A stretch of 42,740 nt of DNA, taken from positions 1 through 42,740 of the forward strand of contig USOG01000001.1 in assembly GCA_900556365.1 (NCBI GenBank), in the 5' to 3' direction. Below the pieces are notes generated by a model. It saw only the letters and a program-made list of their open reading frames with translations. It made no database searches and was not told the origin of the DNA. Positions 1 through 7,168 of the stretch are shown here, piece after piece (within the stretch, counting starts at the first letter, position 1; each line of letters starts with the position of its first letter). A program made the position numbers and the translations under genes. The DNA comes from an uncultured Collinsella sp. GTDB taxonomy: Bacteria; Actinomycetota; Coriobacteriia; Coriobacteriales; Coriobacteriaceae.

Positions 1-276
1 CGCCGTACACCCACCGCAAGCTTTCATGATGGAACAGGGGGACTTGGGGTCCACAGCCTTACGCGCAGACGGAACCGGATTCTTATACGGGCGCTTGGAG
101 CGATTCTGAGATGCCTTATCCTCGTTCCGACGAGAGCCGGGACGCTTGGCCTTAGCCGACTTACCCTTCGCGTCCTGAGACGACTTGGATTTCTTAGAAG
201 ATTTTTTCTCCCCCGACCCCTCAGCTGCCTCGATCAAAGCACGACGAGCCTTACGCTCCGCACGAGATTCTGCCAT
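1..276 (-). CDS. Probable Fe-S class RNA m5U methyltransferase (RlmD/TrmA-like), N-terminal part only
   Basis: The frame reads from an ATG at 276 leftward off the window, so only the first 92 residues are visible. The first 75 or so are a highly basic tail rich in Lys, Arg and Ser. After it comes C-S-I-M-K-A-C-G-G-C, which fits the C-x5-C-G-x-C iron-sulfur motif near the N terminus of RumA/RlmD-type 23S rRNA uracil-5-methyltransferases. These enzymes methylate rRNA or tRNA uridines using SAM. No catalytic domain is in view, so the family call rests on that one motif. The basic tail resembles the unstructured tails of RNA-binding proteins. Another Fe-S RNA-modifying protein is possible. Confidence 0.45.
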   Translation of the reverse strand, partial: MAESRAERKARRALIEAAEGSGEKKSSKKSKSSQDAKGKSAKAKRPGSRRNEDKASQNRSKRPYKNPVPSARKAVDPKSPCSIMKACGGCTA

Positions 277-385
277 GAATTAACCCCACTAATTTACAAA
301 TTGAAATCTGGAAGCATTGTACCGTGCCAAGTTAGCAGACGATATGCAAGCGCCCATTTCATGTCAGCGATAAGTCCAACGATGT

Positions 386-532
386 TTGCCCGGCGTGGGC
401 GGGGAGCGGCGCGTAATTAAGTTTATCGCGAGTTCCGCACGCAAAGGAAAGCACTTAATGTGCTTTCCGTCTTGCGCAGGACTGTAGAGCAGGAAACTTA
501 ATTACGCGCCGCTCCCCGCCCACGCCGGGCAA
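386..532. repeat. 39-bp perfect inverted repeat with nested hairpin
   Basis: The arms 386-424 and 494-532 are perfect reverse complements over 39 bases and enclose 69 bases. Inside is a second perfect hairpin: GGAAAGCAC (446-454), loop TTAAT, GTGCTTTCC (460-468), with outer CGCAA/TTGCG partners at 440-444 and 472-476. The arms are GC-rich on the outside and AT-rich inside. There is no T-run, so it is not a plain terminator. It resembles a REP/BIME pair or a small non-autonomous mobile element. It lies between the divergently transcribed methyltransferase and the amino-acid importer. Confidence 0.85.
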
Positions 533-540
533 CCTCTCCC

Positions 541-569
541 TTGTACTTTATCAAGGTAGAGTGTATGAT
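541..569 (+). promoter_or_regulatory. Probable sigma70-type promoter for the amino-acid ABC importer
   Basis: A TTGTAC box (541-546) is followed by a 17-base spacer and TATGAT (564-569). A small perfect hairpin, CACTTTA (588-594) with TAAAGTG (601-607), follows in the leader just before the ribosome binding site and could be an operator. Confidence 0.5.
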
Positions 570-625
570 TCTGGACGTTACACGACTCACTTTACCTAAC
601 TAAAGTGCCATCAAGGGGGAATACC

Positions 626-1486
626 ATGGACACCGATATGTCTCGTCGTCAGTTTGTTGGTCTAGCCGGCTCGCTCGCCACGGTGCTTGGCCTTGGTCTT
701 GTCGGTTGCGGCGGTGGTGCCGGCAAGGGCTCCGCTGCCGGTTCTGCCGCGGCCAAGGATGTGAAGGGCGCTGCGGAGTCCAAGAAGCTCGTGGTGGGCT
801 TTGATAAGTCCTATCCTCCGTACGGCTTTGTGGGCGACGATGGCGAGTACACCGGATTTGATCTCGATCTTGCCAAGGCTGTTGCCGATAAGCAGGGCTG
901 GGAGGTCAAATACGAGGCCATCGATTGGGATGCCAAGGACACGCTGCTTAACTCGGGCGCCATCAACTGCATCTGGAACGGCTTTACCATGGAGGGCCGT
1001 GAGGACGACTACACGTTCTCCGAGCCGTACATGCTCAACGAGCAGGTGCTGGTGGTCAAGAAGGATGCGGGCATCAAGGGCTGGGACGATCTTGCCGGCA
1101 AGACCGTGATTACCCAGACTGATTCCGCTGCGCAGGACGTGCTCGAGGGTGACCAGAAGGATCTGGCGGCGACGTTTGCCACGCTCGACACGATCGGCGA
1201 GTACAACACGGCCTTTATGCAGCTCGAGAGCGGCGCGGTCGATGCCGTGGCTTGTGACCTTTCGATTGCCCAGTATCAGCTTGCCGCCAAGCCCGATGCC
1301 TATACGCAGCTTGATGAGCCGCTGTCCAGCGAGCACTACGCCGTCGGCTTTAAGAAGGGCGACACCAAGTCGGCCGACGCCGTGACCGAGTCGCTCAAGG
1401 CGCTCTACGAGGACGGCACGGTTAAGGACCTGTGCGACAAGTATTCAAGCTATGGTCTATCTTTCGATAATTGGGTGCTCAAGTAA
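626..1486 (+). CDS. Amino-acid ABC transporter substrate-binding lipoprotein
   Basis: Extracytoplasmic solute-binding protein of the polar amino-acid (SBP_bac_3) type, 286 residues. I place the start at ATG 626 because AAGGGGGA (613-620) sits five bases upstream; an in-frame GTG at 605 has no such site. The N terminus has a twin-arginine-like S-R-R-Q-F (6-10), a hydrophobic stretch and lipobox L-V-G-C (Cys28), so it is probably a lipoprotein, possibly Tat-exported. The mature part begins with the typical V-G-F-D-K-S-Y-P-P-Y-G-F segment and contains G-F-D-L-D-L-A-K-A-V-A. It is the first gene of a three-gene operon and its stop overlaps the permease start. The ligand cannot be read from sequence; a polar amino acid such as cystine, glutamine or histidine is likely. 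Confidence 0.9.
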   Translation: MDTDMSRRQFVGLAGSLATVLGLGLVGCGGGAGKGSAAGSAAAKDVKGAAESKKLVVGFDKSYPPYGFVGDDGEYTGFDLDLAKAVADKQGWEVKYEAIDWDAKDTLLNSGAINCIWNGFTMEGREDDYTFSEPYMLNEQVLVVKKDAGIKGWDDLAGKTVITQTDSAAQDVLEGDQKDLAATFATLDTIGEYNTAFMQLESGAVDAVACDLSIAQYQLAAKPDAYTQLDEPLSSEHYAVGFKKGDTKSADAVTESLKALYEDGTVKDLCDKYSSYGLSFDNWVLK

Positions 1487-2139
1487 TGTCTATTCAGGTC
1501 ATGATACAGATGCTTGGCCAGGGTTTCTTGGTCAGTTTGCAGTTGTTTGTGCTGACGCTGCTGGGGTCGATTCCGCTGGGAATCCCCGTGGCGTTTATGC
1601 GCATGAGCAAAATCGCGCCGCTTCGCTGGATTGCGCGCATCTATATCTCGGTCATGCGCGGCACGCCGCTCATGCTGCAGATGTTTGCCATCTACTTTGC
1701 CCCGTACTACGTGTTTGGCATTTCGCTCACTCCCGACTCCAAGTGGACGGCGTGCGTCGTGGCGTTCATCATCAACTACGCCGGTTACTTTGCCGAGATC
1801 TATCGCTCGGGCCTGCAGTCCATTCCGCGCGGTCAATACGAGGCAGCCGAGGTGCTGGGCTATTCGCGCATGCAGACGTTTCTGTATATCGTGATGCCGC
1901 AGGTCGCCAAGCGTATTCTGCCTGCGATGGGCAACGAGATCATCACGCTGGTCAAGGACACGTCGCTGGCGTTTGCCATTGGCGTGGGTGAGATGTTCTC
2001 GACGGCCAAGGCGCTGGTCGCCTCGCAGGTGAGCATGGTGCCGTTTGCGATCGCGGCGCTAATCTACTGGGTCTTTAACTTCGTCGTCGAGATGCTGCTG
2101 GGCGCTGCCGAAAAGAAGCTGGACTATTACCATGACTAA
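1486..2139 (+). CDS. Amino-acid ABC transporter permease
   Basis: Inner-membrane permease of the His/Glu/Gln (HisM/GlnP) family, 217 residues, the usual length. ATG 1486 shares its A with the TAA stop of the binding protein, which suggests translational coupling. Several hydrophobic helices are visible. The family signature R-G-T-P-L-M-L-Q lies near residues 58-65, and the EAA loop that docks on the ATPase is E-A-A-E-V-L-G at about 119-125, followed by the conserved M-P-Q and N-E segments. As the only permease in the operon it probably works as a homodimer with the downstream ATPase. Confidence 0.92.
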   Translation: MSIQVMIQMLGQGFLVSLQLFVLTLLGSIPLGIPVAFMRMSKIAPLRWIARIYISVMRGTPLMLQMFAIYFAPYYVFGISLTPDSKWTACVVAFIINYAGYFAEIYRSGLQSIPRGQYEAAEVLGYSRMQTFLYIVMPQVAKRILPAMGNEIITLVKDTSLAFAIGVGEMFSTAKALVASQVSMVPFAIAALIYWVFNFVVEMLLGAAEKKLDYYHD

Positions 2140-2896
2140 CTCAGTGATGAAAATCGAAAGCGCGCGCAAGGCGTTTGGCGGCAATGAGGTGCTCAAGGAT
2201 ATCTCGCTCGAGGTCAAGCGTGGCGAGGTCGTGGCGATTATCGGGCCTTCGGGTGGCGGCAAGTCCACGCTGCTGCGGTGTGCCACGCTGCTCGAGACAC
2301 TCGACGGAGGCTCACTCTCGTTTGGTGACCTTGCCGTTGCGACGGATGCGGGTTCGGGCGCGGTCTATGCGAAGGGCGATGTGCCCAAGCGGGCACGCTC
2401 GCGATTCGGCCTGGTGTTCCAAAATTACAACCTGTTCCCGCACTATACCGTGATGAAAAACATCATCGATGCTCCGATTCGCGTGCTCAAGCGCCCGCGC
2501 GAGCAGGCTGAAGCACGTGCGCGTGAGTTGATCGCGCAGATGGGGCTTACGGGCAACGAGAACAAGGTGCCATGTGAGCTTTCGGGCGGTCAACAACAGC
2601 GTGTGAGTATCGCCCGCGCCTTGGCGCTCGATCCGGAGATCCTGTTCTTTGATGAGCCGACTTCGGCGCTCGATCCCGAGCTGACGGCCGAGGTGCTGCG
2701 TGTCATTAAAGACCTTGCCGCGCAGAATATGACGATGGTGATCGTGACCCACGCGATGCAGTTTGCGCGCGATGTTGCCGACCGCGTGGTCTTTATGGAT
2801 GGCGGCCGCATTGTCGAGGAGGGTCCTGCCGAGCAGGTCATCGACCATCCGCGTGAGCAGCGCACCCGTGAGTTCTTGAGCCGTATCGAGGGATAG
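2132..2896 (+). CDS. Amino-acid ABC transporter ATP-binding protein
   Basis: Cytoplasmic ATPase that powers the importer, 254 residues. Walker A is G-P-S-G-G-G-K-S-T (38-46), the Q-loop is F-Q-N-Y-N-L-F-P-H (about 96-104), the signature L-S-G-G-Q (150-154), Walker B I-L-F-F-D-E (170-175) and the H-loop His207 in V-T-H-A-M. This matches the GlnQ/HisP group. A stretch at about 60-90 is slightly longer than in GlnQ. Its start overlaps the permease stop by eight bases, and it ends the operon just before a strong terminator. Confidence 0.93.
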   Translation: MTNSVMKIESARKAFGGNEVLKDISLEVKRGEVVAIIGPSGGGKSTLLRCATLLETLDGGSLSFGDLAVATDAGSGAVYAKGDVPKRARSRFGLVFQNYNLFPHYTVMKNIIDAPIRVLKRPREQAEARARELIAQMGLTGNENKVPCELSGGQQQRVSIARALALDPEILFFDEPTSALDPELTAEVLRVIKDLAAQNMTMVIVTHAMQFARDVADRVVFMDGGRIVEEGPAEQVIDHPREQRTREFLSRIEG

Positions 2897-2930
2897 GCTC
2901 AGGTATTTACTCAACTATTAATTGAGGCGA

Positions 2931-2970
2931 AGCCGTCGCAGGTCTTACGGTCTGTGGCGGCTTTTTGTTT
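2931..2970 (+). terminator. Intrinsic terminator of the amino-acid importer operon
   Basis: An 11-base stem pairs AGCCGTCGCAG (2931-2941) with CTGTGGCGGCT (2952-2962), two pairs being G-U, and runs into TTTTTG. The rest of the gap up to 3206 holds only the leader of the next gene; I see no gene in it. Confidence 0.85.
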
Positions 2971-3206
2971 GCATCGACGGGGTTCAATAATCGCCTCACA
3001 AGCTTGTCTCTTCCTCTCGCCGCCTGTATTCATACGTGCGCCGAAAGGTATGCATGGACGGCCGCCCGTGAGGGTAGGGTGGTGGCATAGGACATTTGGA
3101 GGGTGAGTCGGCTCGGTTGCCGACCATGCTGCTCCCGGGATGGCACCGACCGCGAACTCTCCCCGTTGGCGTCGCGCATTGCGCGCGGCCCTGCAAGGAG
3201 GTCATC

Positions 3207-5282
3207 ATGGGTGCTCCCAAGACCGGCAATGTAAGGAACGTGGTGCTCGTAGGCCAAGGCGGGGTGGGCAAGACTTCACTCGCCGAGGCCATGCTCCACC
3301 TTTCCGGCAAGACTGCCCGCCTGGGCGGCCACGACGGCACCAAGCCCACGCTCGACTATGACCCCGAAGAGGTCAAGCGTGCGTTTTCCATCTCGACGAC
3401 CATCGCGCCGATCGACTGGAAGGGCGCGCGCATCAATGTGCTCGATGCCCCGTGCTACCCCGATTTTATCGGCGACGCCTTTGCCGCGATGAGCGTCTGC
3501 GAGACGGCTCTGTTTGTGGTCGACGCCGAGGCCGGCCCGCAGCCTACGACGGTTAAGCTCTGGTATGCCGCCGAGGACCTGCGCCTGGCGCGTGCGGTGT
3601 TCGTAAACCGCCTGTCGCGCTCCGAGGCCAGCTTTGCGACCACGATGGACCTGCTGCAGGAGCGCTTTGGCACGCGCCTGGGCGCCGTGACCCTTCCCTG
3701 GGGCGAGGGCGAGGACTTTGACGGCATCATCGACCTGGTGCGCATGAAGGCGCGCCATTGCAACGGCACCGAAGCCGTTGAGTCGGAGATTCCCGAGGAG
3801 TATCGTGCCCAGGCCGAGGAGGCCCATGACCATCTGTGCGAGCTGGTGGCCGAGGCTGACGATGAACTGATGATGAAGTACTTGGAAGGCGAGGAGACGC
3901 TGACGCAGGAGGAGCTTGAAGGCCTGCTGTCGAAGGCGATCGCCGAGCGCATCTTTGTGCCGGTCTTTGCGGGCGATTGCATTAAGGAGCAGGGCGTCAA
4001 CTCGCTGATGGACGACATCGCCACATACTTCCCGGCGCCGACCGACTACGGCGAGATGCCGCTTATCGACGGCGATTCGCTCAAGATTTCAAGCGACGAT
4101 GATCGTCCGGTGGCGTTTGTGTTTAAGACCCTGGCCGATCCGCAGCAGGGTCGCATCAGCTTTATTAAGGTGCTGACGGGTACGCTTGAGCCGGGCCTTG
4201 AGCTGGTCAACGCGCGCACGCGCAAGGGCGACCGTCTGGCTCACCTGTATGTGATGTGCGGCCGCGACATGACCGAGGTCGGTCACGCCTATGCCGGCGA
4301 CATTATCGTGGCACCCAAGCTGGCGGCCGAGACGGGCGATACGCTCTCGATTACCGGCAAGGTCGAGGCTGCGGCGTTTAAGTTCCCCAACTCGCAGTAC
4401 CGCATCGCCATCGAGGCCGAGAATCGCGGGGACGAAGAGAAGCTCTACACGTTTATCGAGAAGGCCTGCAAGGCCGATCCGACCATGAGCATCGATCGTG
4501 ACGAGGAGACGGGCCAGACCATTATCTCCGCCGTTGGTGAGGCGCAGGTTTCGGTGCTGCTCAACCGTTTGGAGGATCGCACCAAGGTCGTGGCCAAGAG
4601 CGTGCCGATCCGCATTCCGTATCGCGAGACCATTCGCCGTACGGCAAGTGCCCAGGGCCGCCATAAGAAGCAGACCGGCGGTGCCGGTCAGTACGGCGAC
4701 TGCTGGCTGCGCGTGGAGCCGCTTATTGGGCCCGACGGCACGAGCGACGGCTATGAGTTTGTGGACGAGGTCGTAGGCGGCCGTATTCCGCGCTCGCTGA
4801 TCCCCGCCGTGGACAAGGGTGTCCAGGAGACCATGAAGGACGGCATCATTGCCGGCTACCCGCTCACGGGCATTCGCGTGGCTGTGTACGACGGCTCGTA
4901 TCACAGCGTCGACTCCAACGAGATGGCGTTCCGCGCGGCGGCTCGCATCGGTCTGCGCAAGGCGTGCGCCGATGCCGATCCGGTGGTGCTGGAGCCCATC
5001 GAGGAAATCACGGTGACTATTCCCGAGAGCTACGCCGGCGCTGTGATGGGCGACATCTCGGCATCGCGCGGTCGCGTGACGGGCATGGAGACCGATGAGC
5101 GCGGCGACACCGTGGTCATTGCCCAGGCGCCGCTGGCAGAGCTGACGGATTATTCGACGCGCCTGCGCTCTATCACGCGCGGCACGGGTGACTTTACCAT
5201 GAAGCCCGCAGGCTATGAGCAGGTGCCTTATGACGTTCAGGCCAAGCTGGTCGAGCGCTATGAGGAGGGTCGCGCTAAGTAA
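3207..5282 (+). CDS. Elongation factor G-like translational GTPase
   Basis: Protein of 691 residues, full length for the EF-G family, with the GTPase domain first, then domain II (around A-D-P-Q-Q-G-R-I-S-F-I-K-V-L-T-G) and the C-terminal EF-G III-V region. The start is ATG 3207 because AAGGAGG sits just upstream; the frame stays open further 5' without a site. G1 is G-Q-G-G-V-G-K-T (16-23) instead of the G-H-x-D-x-G-K-T of true EF-G. G3 is D-A-P-C-Y-P-D-F (80-87). G4 is N-R-L-S (134-137) in place of N-K-x-D. This places it in the EF-G2/FusA2-like group, whose role is poorly defined, rather than the essential fusA. It is monocistronic and followed by two terminators. Confidence 0.88.
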   Translation: MGAPKTGNVRNVVLVGQGGVGKTSLAEAMLHLSGKTARLGGHDGTKPTLDYDPEEVKRAFSISTTIAPIDWKGARINVLDAPCYPDFIGDAFAAMSVCETALFVVDAEAGPQPTTVKLWYAAEDLRLARAVFVNRLSRSEASFATTMDLLQERFGTRLGAVTLPWGEGEDFDGIIDLVRMKARHCNGTEAVESEIPEEYRAQAEEAHDHLCELVAEADDELMMKYLEGEETLTQEELEGLLSKAIAERIFVPVFAGDCIKEQGVNSLMDDIATYFPAPTDYGEMPLIDGDSLKISSDDDRPVAFVFKTLADPQQGRISFIKVLTGTLEPGLELVNARTRKGDRLAHLYVMCGRDMTEVGHAYAGDIIVAPKLAAETGDTLSITGKVEAAAFKFPNSQYRIAIEAENRGDEEKLYTFIEKACKADPTMSIDRDEETGQTIISAVGEAQVSVLLNRLEDRTKVVAKSVPIRIPYRETIRRTASAQGRHKKQTGGAGQYGDCWLRVEPLIGPDGTSDGYEFVDEVVGGRIPRSLIPAVDKGVQETMKDGIIAGYPLTGIRVAVYDGSYHSVDSNEMAFRAAARIGLRKACADADPVVLEPIEEITVTIPESYAGAVMGDISASRGRVTGMETDERGDTVVIAQAPLAELTDYSTRLRSITRGTGDFTMKPAGYEQVPYDVQAKLVERYEEGRAK

Positions 5283-5291
5283 CTAGACGAT

Positions 5292-5335
5292 AAAAAACCG
5301 CCGCGATGGGGTAGTTCCGTTGTGGCGGCTTTTTT
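5292..5335. terminator. Intrinsic terminator after the EF-G-like gene
   Basis: A nine-base stem, CCGCCGCGA (5298-5306) with TTGTGGCGG (5320-5328), is flanked by AAAAAA on the left and CTTTTTT on the right, so it may act in both directions. Confidence 0.85.
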
Positions 5336-5344
5336 GGCGGGCGA

Positions 5345-5382
5345 GGTGCCCGCCCCAGCATCTGTGGGGCGGGCACCTTTTT
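5345..5382 (+). terminator. Second terminator hairpin
   Basis: A perfect 13-base stem, GGTGCCCGCCCCA (5345-5357) with TGGGGCGGGCACC (5365-5377), is followed by TTTTTG. It stands in tandem with the previous terminator and insulates the sugar locus that follows. Confidence 0.88.
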
Positions 5383-5411
5383 GTGCCGTTGCAGTAGAAA
5401 AAGTCCTCCTT

Positions 5412-5439
5412 TGCTAGAATAAACGTATATAGACGTCTA
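5412..5439 (+). promoter_or_regulatory. Extended -10 promoter with GntR-type operator
   Basis: TGCTAGAAT (5412-5420) fits an extended -10 element. Ten bases downstream, over the expected start point, is the perfect palindrome TAGACGTCTA (5430-5439), also found twice before the aldolase gene. It is the likely site of the GntR regulator encoded at 12018-12776. Confidence 0.55.
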
Positions 5440-5457
5440 CTTGAACAGGGAGGCAAT

Positions 5458-6114
5458 ATGTACGAGGCGGTTATCTTCGATATGGATGGGCTTATGTTTG
5501 ACACCGAGCCTATCTGGGCTTCTTGCTGGCCTAAGACCGCAATCGAGTTTGGGGTTGAGTGCATGGAGGGCCTTGCGGACGCCATGCGCGGAACCAATGG
5601 AGCCGAGGCCGTATCCATTATTCGCGAATGGTATGGTGACGAAGTCGACCCCAAGGCATTTGTTGATCGTTTTTACGAAATAGCCCATGAAGCATTGGCC
5701 CATGGCGCAGAGAAAAAACCTGGATTGGATAGGCTTCTCGAGTATCTCAAGACTGAAGGGATTCCGATGGCGGTTGCCTCCTCGTCGAGCAGGGAGATGA
5801 TCAAGGCCAACCTGATAAGGGGAGGAATACTTCCATATTTTGATTCGATCGTTTCTGGTATCGAGGTCGAGCATGCCAAGCCCTATCCTGACGTCTTTTT
5901 AAAAGCGGCGGACGAGCTAGGGGTGCCGCCGCAAAAATCCCTCGTCTTGGAGGATTCCTATAACGGGGTGCGCGCGGGCTTTGCAGGAGGTTTTCACACC
6001 GTCATGGTTCCTGATCTCTCCGAGCCAACAGAAGAGATGGAAAGATTAGCCACGGCGATTGTCTTGAACCTTAATGATGTTGTCGACATGCTGGCAAGCG
6101 GAACATTGGGGTAA
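5458..6114 (+). CDS. HAD-superfamily sugar-phosphatase/phosphomutase-like protein
   Basis: HAD hydrolase of the beta-phosphoglucomutase/phosphatase subgroup, 218 residues. The nucleophile motif is F-D-M-D-G (Asp8, Asp10), a helical cap follows, motif II is at Ser108/Ser109, motif III is A-K-P-Y-P-D-V-F (Lys141), and motif IV is L-E-D-S-Y-N-G (Glu165, Asp166). ATG 5458 has AGGGAGG upstream. It has its own promoter, operator and terminator but shares the operator with the PTS operon downstream, so it is probably co-regulated. It may dephosphorylate an intermediate of that sugar pathway; a mutase role cannot be excluded. Confidence 0.85.
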   Translation: MYEAVIFDMDGLMFDTEPIWASCWPKTAIEFGVECMEGLADAMRGTNGAEAVSIIREWYGDEVDPKAFVDRFYEIAHEALAHGAEKKPGLDRLLEYLKTEGIPMAVASSSSREMIKANLIRGGILPYFDSIVSGIEVEHAKPYPDVFLKAADELGVPPQKSLVLEDSYNGVRAGFAGGFHTVMVPDLSEPTEEMERLATAIVLNLNDVVDMLASGTLG

Positions 6115-6128
6115 AAAGGTTGAACGAT

Positions 6129-6160
6129 GGGCTGTCGAGTGTTTCTCGGCAGCCCTTTTT
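6129..6160 (+). terminator. Intrinsic terminator after the HAD phosphatase gene
   Basis: An 11-base stem, GGGCTGTCGAG (6129-6139) with CTCGGCAGCCC (6145-6155), one pair being G-U, is followed by TTTTT. It separates the phosphatase gene from the aldolase-PTS operon. Confidence 0.88.
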
Positions 6161-6204
6161 CTAATTCGAGACATTTAATGCTATGCGCAAGAATCAAAAA
6201 GGTA

Positions 6205-6239
6205 TATAGTCGTCTATAAACAGGTACATAGACGTCTAT
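6205..6239. promoter_or_regulatory. Tandem GntR-type operators before the aldolase-PTS operon
   Basis: Two sites lie 22 bp apart centre to centre, about two helical turns. TATAGTCGTCTATA (6205-6218) is one base off a full palindrome, and ATAGACGTCTAT (6228-6239) is a perfect 12-base palindrome. Both contain the half-sites seen at 5430-5439. AGAC/GTCT half-sites fit the HutC/NagR branch of GntR regulators, which is the type encoded at the end of the locus. Confidence 0.65.
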
Positions 6240-6295
6240 ATAAGTATCTGGAACGAAAACTCAACTCGAATTGCCGTAACCCGGTTGGAGGAATC

Positions 6296-7138
6296 ATGGC
6301 AGTTGTAACTTCGACTGAGCTGATCCAGATTGCACGCAAGAATGGATGGCTCCTTCCCGCATATAACACGACGAACATGGAGATGACCTTAGGTATCCTG
6401 GATGGATTGCAGAGGGCCGGCATGCCGGGCATCCTCCAGATCGCCCCTACCAACGTTAAGCTTTCCGATTACGGCATGATCGCCTCTATCGTTAAACGCG
6501 CGGCGGAGGACTATATCGTTCCCACGTGTCTGCATCTTGACCACGGCAAGACGCTCGAGGATGTTCGACAGGCGGTTCAGGCCGGCTTTACCTCCGTTAT
6601 GATCGACGGTGCCGCGTTGCCCTTTGAGGAGAACATTCGCTTCTCGCGCCAGGCAGTTGACTACTGCCATTGCTACGGCGTGCCCGTTGAGGCTGAGCTC
6701 GGTGCCATCAAGGGCAAAGAAGACGATCATGTTTCCGAGGCGGATCTTAAGACCGACCCCGATCAGGTTTGCGAGTTTGTGGAGCGCACGGGCTGCGACC
6801 TGTTGGCCGTGTCTATCGGCAACGTTCACGGCCTTGAGGATACGCCGCGCATCGATTTGCCGCTGCTTGAGAAGCTTGCCGAGGTGTCTCCGTGTCCCCT
6901 CGTTCTTCATGGCGGCTCGGGCATTCCCTATGAGACCATCCACGCTATGCAGCCACACAAGATGTCCAAGATCAACATCGCAAGCGACCTGCGCAAGGCC
7001 TACATCACGACGGTTGGCAAGGCGTACGAGGCAAACAACAACGAGCATAATCTCGCCAAGGTACTGATTGATACACGTAAGGCAGTTGCGGACGTTGCTT
7101 ACAAGACGACGCGCGCCATCAACGGCATCGCTGAGTAG
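6296..7138 (+). CDS. Class II ketose-bisphosphate aldolase (GatY/KbaY/Fba-like)
   Basis: Zinc-dependent aldolase of 280 residues that cleaves a ketose bisphosphate to dihydroxyacetone phosphate and an aldehyde. Asp82-His83 in H-L-D-H-G, His178 in G-N-V-H-G and His205 in L-H-G-G-S-G-I line up with the catalytic Asp and zinc ligands of the tagatose-bisphosphate aldolase family. The phosphate-binding G-S-G (207-209) and K-I-N-I-A-S-D-L-R (224-232) are present. ATG 6296 follows GGAGG. It is the first gene of an operon continuing through a kinase, a PTS and a TIM-like protein, so it probably performs the cleavage step of that pathway. Whether the substrate is fructose, tagatose or another ketose bisphosphate cannot be told. 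Confidence 0.9.
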   Translation: MAVVTSTELIQIARKNGWLLPAYNTTNMEMTLGILDGLQRAGMPGILQIAPTNVKLSDYGMIASIVKRAAEDYIVPTCLHLDHGKTLEDVRQAVQAGFTSVMIDGAALPFEENIRFSRQAVDYCHCYGVPVEAELGAIKGKEDDHVSEADLKTDPDQVCEFVERTGCDLLAVSIGNVHGLEDTPRIDLPLLEKLAEVSPCPLVLHGGSGIPYETIHAMQPHKMSKINIASDLRKAYITTVGKAYEANNNEHNLAKVLIDTRKAVADVAYKTTRAINGIAE

Positions 7139-7168
7139 CGCGGAATTACGAACATGGATGAGGCGATA

